Assembly: GCA_040881945.1 (NCBI GenBank)
Contig: JBBECF010000066.1
Span: forward strand, 1 to 5,816
Direction of reading: 5' to 3'
DNA: 5,816 bases
Origin: JBBECF01 sp040881945
GTDB taxonomy: Bacteria; Pseudomonadota; Alphaproteobacteria; Dongiales; Dongiaceae
Under the pieces are notes generated by a model that ran no database searches, was not told the origin of the DNA, and saw only the letters and a list, made by a program, of their open reading frames with translations. Shown piece after piece: positions 4,757 through 5,816 of this stretch. The translations under genes and the position numbers were made by a program. Each line of letters starts with the position of its first letter. Position 1 is the first letter of the stretch.

Positions 4757-5632
4757 ATGAGTTACATCGACGACCTGCGGCAGCGCGTGGAGACGGCGGA
4801 GCAGAGCTTCGGCCTGATCGGCGAACAGCACGGCAGGTACAGCGAGCGGCTCATCGGCCTGATGGACGCGATCGAGGAGTCGCAGCGCGGGAAGCAGGCC
4901 GAAATCGATCGCCTGGCCCACGAGAACGAGCAGGTGCGCGCGATGTTGCACGCTATCCTGCTGGCGGTCGAGGAAGGCAGCCGCGACCGCCTCAGCGACG
5001 CCATGCGCCTGCTCGACGCCCGGGCCAGCCAGTTGGTCGTGCCGGCTGCGGCCGTCGCCGTCGCGGCGCCGGCCGAACCGGCGGTTCGCGACCCGGTCGA
5101 TGACGCCGTCGCCGACGAGCCGGTCAAGGACATCGCCGTCGAGGACGTTGCCGCCGAACAGCCGGCCGATGACGCCGTCGCCGACGAGCCGGCCGAGGAC
5201 ATTGCCGTCGAGCAGGTGGCCGAGGACATCGCCACCGAGGAAGTTGCCGCCGAGCAGCCGGCCGATGACGCCGTCGCCGACGAGCCGGTCGAGGACATCG
5301 CCGTTGAGCAGGTGGCCGAGGATATCGCCGCCGACGAACCGGCCGAGGACATCGCCACCGAGGAAATTGCCGCCGAGCAGCCGGCCGATGACGCCGTCGC
5401 CGACGAACCGGTCGAGGACATTGCCGCCGCGCCAGCGGCCGAGGACGCCGCCGCCGCGCTGTCGGTCGAGGACGTCGAGGCTGCCCCCGCTTCGTCCGCG
5501 TCGCCGCCCGCCGCGCCGAACGCGGTCGCCGCGATCATCCAGCGCATCAGCGAGAAGACGCGCGACATGCTCGATGTGGAGCCGCCGGCCGAGGCACCCA
5601 AGCCGAAAACGCCGGCGCGCCGCTCCGCCTGA
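4757..5632 (+). CDS. Paralog P3: coiled-coil protein with long acidic repeat tail, function unknown
   Basis: A 291-residue protein, the longest of the trio. The head (1-92) starts MSYIDDLRQRV and keeps YSERLIGLM (28-36), VEEGSRDRL (71-79) and LLDARAS (85-91). Its coiled coil lacks exactly seven residues relative to P1 and P2 while staying in register (I50, L53, N57, V60, L64, I67). Residues 115-246 are an Asp/Glu/Ala/Val-rich array of 9-residue modules (heads of the DDAVADEPV type and EDIAxExVA modules). A short amphipathic helix follows (NAVAAIIQRISEKTRDMLDV, 255-274), then a basic Pro/Lys end (PKPKTPARRSA). There is no signal peptide or membrane helix. The acidic tail is probably extended, with the C-terminal helix as a possible docking site; that is inference. 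Two frames on the opposite strand stay open across the repeat because the unit is a multiple of three bases, and are not genes. Confidence 0.88.
   Translation: MSYIDDLRQRVETAEQSFGLIGEQHGRYSERLIGLMDAIEESQRGKQAEIDRLAHENEQVRAMLHAILLAVEEGSRDRLSDAMRLLDARASQLVVPAAAVAVAAPAEPAVRDPVDDAVADEPVKDIAVEDVAAEQPADDAVADEPAEDIAVEQVAEDIATEEVAAEQPADDAVADEPVEDIAVEQVAEDIAADEPAEDIATEEIAAEQPADDAVADEPVEDIAAAPAAEDAAAALSVEDVEAAPASSASPPAAPNAVAAIIQRISEKTRDMLDVEPPAEAPKPKTPARRSA
5099..5494 (+). repeat. 27-bp minisatellite in P3 encoding a 9-residue acidic module ladder
   Basis: The array encodes thirteen 9-residue modules plus three AEQPA spacers. Head modules DDAVADEP-(V/A) occur at residues 115, 138, 170 and 211 (nucleotides 5099, 5168, 5264 and 5387). 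They are followed by one, two, three and three (degenerate) EDIA-type modules, so successive head-to-head distances are 69, 96 and 123 bp, each 27 bp longer than the last. All four heads share the identical 20 bases GATGACGCCGTCGCCGACGA, which indicates recent duplication or gene conversion inside the array. Confidence 0.9.
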
Positions 5633-5728
5633 CCGCCTGACCGCCCGACCCGTCGATCGCGTTTGCGCCGGTGCGTCCGCCGGGGTAGTAGAGTCGACCT
5701 GATCGCCGACCCTGCGGTGGACGAGGGC
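5633..5728. other. Short intergenic region between P3 and the oxoprolinase-like gene
   Basis: Starting at the P3 stop there is a small tandem repeat of CCTGACCG (two copies and a third variant). The rest shows no clear terminator or promoter; GTAGTAGAG near 5685-5692 is the only AT-richer patch and has no matching -35. Confidence 0.4.
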
Positions 5729-5816
5729 GTGACGGAAGCGCGGGCGCAAGCTGGCTGGCAGTTCTGGATCGATCGCGGCGGCACCTTCACCGACGTGGTG
5801 GCGCGCCGCCCCGACG
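5729..5816 (+). CDS. 5-oxoprolinase / hydantoinase A family protein, N terminus only
   Basis: The translation from the GTG at 5729 gives VTEARAQAGWQFWIDRGGTF followed by TDVVARRPD, cut by the window end. WQFWIDRGGTFTDVV is the characteristic N terminus of bacterial ATP-dependent 5-oxoprolinases and the related hydantoinase A/N-methylhydantoinase subunits; GGTFTD is part of the nucleotide-binding fold. 5-Oxoprolinase opens 5-oxoproline to glutamate using ATP. The full gene would be expected to be long, about 1,200 residues if A and B parts are fused. The start is uncertain: an in-frame GTG at 5717 would add four residues, and the AGGG before 5729 is only one base away from the start, so neither has an ideal ribosome site. 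Confidence 0.85.
   Translation, partial: MTEARAQAGWQFWIDRGGTFTDVVARRPD

Noticed and set aside
5099..5494. CRISPR-like or integron-like array
   Set aside because: The repeats are in-frame coding units of 27 bp with no unique spacers, and they translate to a regular 9-residue module.
4739..5790. Two long minus-strand open frames over P3, one with Gly/Leu/Val-rich repeats resembling a beta-helix protein
   Set aside because: The 27-bp repeat is a multiple of three and lacks stops in several frames, so the repeated peptide is an automatic by-product. P3 itself is supported by its paralogs, Shine-Dalgarno and promoter module.

Overview
This window looks like chromosome from a very GC-rich alphaproteobacterium, probably of the Rhodospirillales type. 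The evidence is the RNase P RNA 5' segment at the left edge, which matches the alphaproteobacterial form, the strong G/C bias at third codon positions, and promoter motifs resembling the CtrA box (TTAA-N7-TTAA[C]) of that class. No tRNA, insertion sequence, phage gene or CRISPR array is visible.

Left part (1-3296), all on the minus strand and read right to left: a DUF3750 membrane-anchored protein; djlA (TerB-like plus J domain co-chaperone); an EamA-type exporter whose GTG start overlaps the djlA stop; a zinc N-acetylmuramoyl-L-alanine amidase with a peptidoglycan-binding tail, starting 3 nt after the exporter stop; and then the 5' end of rnpB, which runs off the left edge. djlA, the exporter and the amidase form a tight operon. 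The rnpB promoter is built into the last bases of the amidase gene.

Right part (3297-5632), plus strand: three tandem paralogous genes, named here P1, P2 and P3, which I do not recognise as a named family. Each encodes the same roughly 90-100-residue helical, coiled-coil head beginning MSYI-DLRQRV, followed by an unrelated tail. P1 has a Pro/Ala-rich tail, P2 a short basic tail, and P3 a long acidic tail made of a 9-residue (27-bp) repeat ladder. Each gene has its own upstream motif of the form TTAA-N7-TCAAC, degenerate in P3, and the motif ends exactly 53 nt before the start codon in all three. P1 and P2 also carry a CATA-type -10 element at identical spacing. This three-gene set with its conserved promoter module is the most interesting content of the window.

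Right edge (about 5729-5816): the first codons of a 5-oxoprolinase/hydantoinase-A family gene on the plus strand, cut by the window end.

The left operon groups envelope and housekeeping functions: peptidoglycan amidase, membrane-linked co-chaperone, small-metabolite export and tRNA processing. The paralog family is a separate, individually promoted, duplicated set that may be controlled by CtrA. Its biochemical role cannot be read from the sequence.
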